Shown here piece after piece: positions 6,499 through 8,013 of a stretch of 8,013 nucleotides of DNA; positions within the stretch are counted from its first letter, which is position 1; each line of letters opens with the position of its first letter. Source of the stretch: Halovenus sp. GTDB lineage: Archaea > Halobacteriota > Halobacteria > Halobacteriales > Haloarculaceae. A program made the position numbers and the translations under genes. The stretch is from the NCBI GenBank assembly GCA_003551945.1, contig PUNZ01000078.1, positions 1 through 8,013 on the forward strand, written 5' to 3'. The notes under the pieces were generated by a model. It was given only the letters and a program-made list of their open reading frames with translations, had not been told where the DNA came from and ran no database searches.

Positions 6499-7275
6499 TT
6501 AGACTTGGTGCGATTCCATGATGTCGGGCATCCCAGCGGCAGCGATGGTCTCCCCAACGATGTAAGACGAGGCATCGCTTGCAAGGAACTGCGTGATGTC
6601 TGCAATTTCTTCGCTCAGGCCAATGCGGCGCTTGACCTCAGACCGTTCAACTTCATCCGCTGTCACACCCATCTGTGTTTCGACACCAGGCGTTGCGACG
6701 AAGCCAGGTGCGATACAGTTGACGCGGACGCCGTCATCGGCCCATTCGAACGAGAGCGTCTTTGTGAGGTTGATAACTGCCGCTTTCGCCGCGGCATAAT
6801 GACTCATATATGGTGCACCGTTTTGCCCAGCGACACTTGCGAGATTGATAACCGTACCACCGCTTTCGGCCAGATACTCACCCGCTGCCTGCGTACAATG
6901 ATATGTGCCGTGTAAGTTGATATCGACAATCGTCTTCCAGCCGTTTTCGCTGATATCGTCGAAGTTCGCCATGAAACTCGCACCAGCGTTATTCACGAGC
7001 GTATCGATGCCGCCAAACTCCTCAACAGTGGCCTCAACAAGCGCTTCGACGGCCGCACGGTCGGTCACGTCACACTCGACAGCAAGAGCTGAGCCTGGTC
7101 GGTCGCTGTCGTTAATCTCCTCTGCAACTGGGTCGACGTTTTCCTGTTCCCGCGAGCAGATGACAACATCCGCCCCCTCAGCAGCAAATGTCTCTGCAAT
7201 CGCGCGGCCAATACCGCTAGACGCCCCAGTGATGATTGCGCTGTTCCCCTCAATACTAAAGTTCTTACCAGTCAT
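6499..7275 (-). CDS. Classical short-chain dehydrogenase/reductase (SDR family, FabG-like)
   Basis: NAD(P)-dependent oxidoreductase with a Rossmann fold, predicted soluble and cytosolic; the substrate cannot be read from sequence. Seen in 258 residues: cofactor-binding TGASSGIG at 16-23, CSRE at 40-43 (a basic residue after beta-2 hints at NADP preference), CDVTD at 68-72, NNAG at 95-98, and the catalytic tetrad Asn120, Ser147, Tyr160, Lys164 (YAAAK at 160-164). PGFVATP at 190-196 follows the usual substrate-loop position. Length is typical (about 250). The frame is open upstream to a TTG at 7308, but I choose the ATG at 7275 because homologous SDRs begin close to the beta-1 strand and the extra 11 residues are Arg-rich and unlike the acidic protein. 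A weak GGAAG lies 5 nt before this ATG. It sits between purQ (75 bp upstream) and cysS (66 bp downstream) on the same strand. 3-oxoacyl reductase or sugar dehydrogenase activities are both possible. Confidence 0.93.
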   Translation of the reverse strand: MTGKNFSIEGNSAIITGASSGIGRAIAETFAAEGADVVICSREQENVDPVAEEINDSDRPGSALAVECDVTDRAAVEALVEATVEEFGGIDTLVNNAGASFMANFDDISENGWKTIVDINLHGTYHCTQAAGEYLAESGGTVINLASVAGQNGAPYMSHYAAAKAAVINLTKTLSFEWADDGVRVNCIAPGFVATPGVETQMGVTADEVERSEVKRRIGLSEEIADITQFLASDASSYIVGETIAAAGMPDIMESHQV

Positions 7276-7284
7276 CTGAACTTC

Positions 7285-7294
7285 CGTTCGAACG
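7285..7294. promoter_or_regulatory. Perfect 10-bp palindrome CGTTCGAACG before the dehydrogenase gene, possible operator
   Basis: CGTTCGAACG is self-complementary over 10 bp and lies 9 bp upstream of the ATG at 7275, next to a partial repeat of its half (CGTTCG again on the minus strand). Its place near the expected transcript start would suit a repressor site. No clear TATA box accompanies it, so the regulatory role is speculative. Confidence 0.22.
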
Positions 7295-7350
7295 AACGTC
7301 CTCCGCAAGTATCAATCCCGGCGTTTCACCGTAGTCAACAGTCGCGACCC

Positions 7351-8013
7351 TTACTGAAACCCGTGAAGGACGCCCTGTCCATCAGTCGCTCCGAGGTCAG
7401 GAAGCGAGACCCGTTCAGGATGTGGCATCATTACAGCAATCTGGTCTGACTCGCCGGTAATCCCCGCAATGTTGTTTTTCGACCCGTTCGGGTTGGCTTC
7501 CTCCGTGACGTTTCCGTCGCTGTCGCAATACCGAAAGAGGACGCGGTTTGCTGACTCAAGCGCTTCCAATTTGTCAGCAGCAATTTCGAACCGTCCTTCA
7601 CCGTGGGCGATTGGAAACGTGACCACCTCACCTTCTTCGTACTGTTCAGTCCACGGTGTTTCCGCGTTTTCGACGCGGAGGTGAACGTGTTCACACTGAA
7701 AACGGGCGCTTTCGTTGATCGTGAACGCACCGGGAGTGAGTTTTGACTCACAACCAATCTGTGCGCCATTGCAGATGCCAAGCACTGGGACCCCGTCCGC
7801 AGCGGCATCTCGCACCTCCGCCATGATTGGTGACTGCGCAGCCATTGCTCCGGCGCGGAGGTAATCTCCGTATGAGAAGCCGCCCGGAAGCACGATGCCG
7901 GTGGTTTCTGGGGGAAGACCGTCTTCATGCCAGACGAGTTGTGCGTCGATATCAAGAGCAGCGAGCGCCTGGAGGGTATCTCTGTCACAGTTGCTTCCGC
8001 CAAACTGGATAAC
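7351..8013 (-). CDS. purQ: Phosphoribosylformylglycinamidine synthase subunit PurQ (glutamine amidotransferase), N-terminus cut by the right edge
   Basis: PurQ hydrolyses glutamine and feeds ammonia to PurL in the FGAR-to-FGAM step of purine synthesis, with PurS bridging them, in the cytosol. The frame is open to the window edge and gives 220 residues; family members are about 224, so only a few N-terminal codons are missing. In fragment numbering: VIQFGGSNCD at 1-10, LPGGFSYGDYLRAG at 42-55 (oxyanion region), GICNGAQIG at 79-87 with nucleophile Cys81, NPNGSKNNIAGI at 174-185, and MMPHPER at 195-201 carrying His198 and Glu200 of the class I amidotransferase triad. All catalytic residues are intact. 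A GTG at 7893 is internal and not the start, since 40 upstream codons match the family. An 8-bp palindrome GTCGCGAC (7341-7348) lies just past the stop. purS commonly precedes purQ and would lie off the right edge. Confidence 0.97.
   Translation of the reverse strand, partial: VIQFGGSNCDRDTLQALAALDIDAQLVWHEDGLPPETTGIVLPGGFSYGDYLRAGAMAAQSPIMAEVRDAAADGVPVLGICNGAQIGCESKLTPGAFTINESARFQCEHVHLRVENAETPWTEQYEEGEVVTFPIAHGEGRFEIAADKLEALESANRVLFRYCDSDGNVTEEANPNGSKNNIAGITGESDQIAVMMPHPERVSLPDLGATDGQGVLHGFQ

Noticed and set aside
7276..7308. TTG start giving an 11-residue longer dehydrogenase
   Set aside because: Arg-rich extension, a rare start codon, and the ATG at 7275 fits the usual SDR N-terminus. 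The GGAGG at 7300-7304 is too far from that ATG to be its ribosome site.
7341..7348. Palindrome GTCGCGAC just after the purQ stop
   Set aside because: Eight bases, no T-run, and such GC-rich palindromes are common; no function can be supported.
7351..7893. PurQ starting at the internal GTG at 7893
   Set aside because: Forty upstream codons in the same frame encode the conserved PurQ N-terminus (VIQFGGSNCD), so the gene runs to the window edge.
1..8013. CRISPR array, tRNA/rRNA, insertion sequence, phage or defence cassette
   Set aside because: No regularly spaced repeats, no RNA gene signatures, no transposase or integrase motifs, and all frames other than those listed look like shadows of the real genes.

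Overview
The window looks like a piece of a haloarchaeal (class Halobacteria) chromosome. The predicted proteins are strongly acidic. PurQ and cysteinyl-tRNA synthetase have haloarchaeal-looking sequences, the GTPase is the archaeal YchF type, and two promoters have archaeal TATA boxes placed for leaderless transcription. GC content is in the mid-50s percent in the lines I sampled by eye, which is lower than the 60-68% of most cultured haloarchaea. Genus and species cannot be read from this window.

Layout, left to right. (1) 1-1399, minus: a penicillin-acylase-family (Ntn hydrolase) gene with a Tat-like signal peptide. It is cut by the left edge and interrupted by an in-frame TAA at 272-274. 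The same frame stays open on both sides of that stop, so this is a probable recent pseudogene or a base error. (2) 1512-2699, minus: archaeal YchF/Obg-type GTPase with a C-terminal TGS domain. (3) 2738-4351, minus: soluble sensor histidine kinase with two tandem GAF domains, separated from the GTPase by 38 bp and probably cotranscribed with it. (4) 4352-4509: divergent promoter region with a TATA box on each strand and an 8-bp perfect inverted repeat just upstream of the plus-strand TATA box. (5) 4510-4932, plus: a four-helix membrane protein of unknown function, apparently leaderless. It converges on the next gene with 9 bp between the stop codons. (6) 4942-6432, minus: cysteinyl-tRNA synthetase. 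(7) 6499-7275, minus: classical short-chain dehydrogenase/reductase. (8) 7351-8013, minus: PurQ, the glutaminase subunit of FGAM synthase, missing only a few N-terminal codons at the right edge.

Most of the window is housekeeping: translation (CysRS, YchF) and purine synthesis (PurQ). The less ordinary part is the centre, where an orphan GAF-GAF histidine kinase is divergent from a small membrane protein across a compact intergenic region with a possible operator. I found no CRISPR array, RNA gene, insertion sequence, phage gene or defence cassette, and no convincing new multi-gene system. The observations most worth following are the in-frame stop in the acylase and the divergent promoter region.
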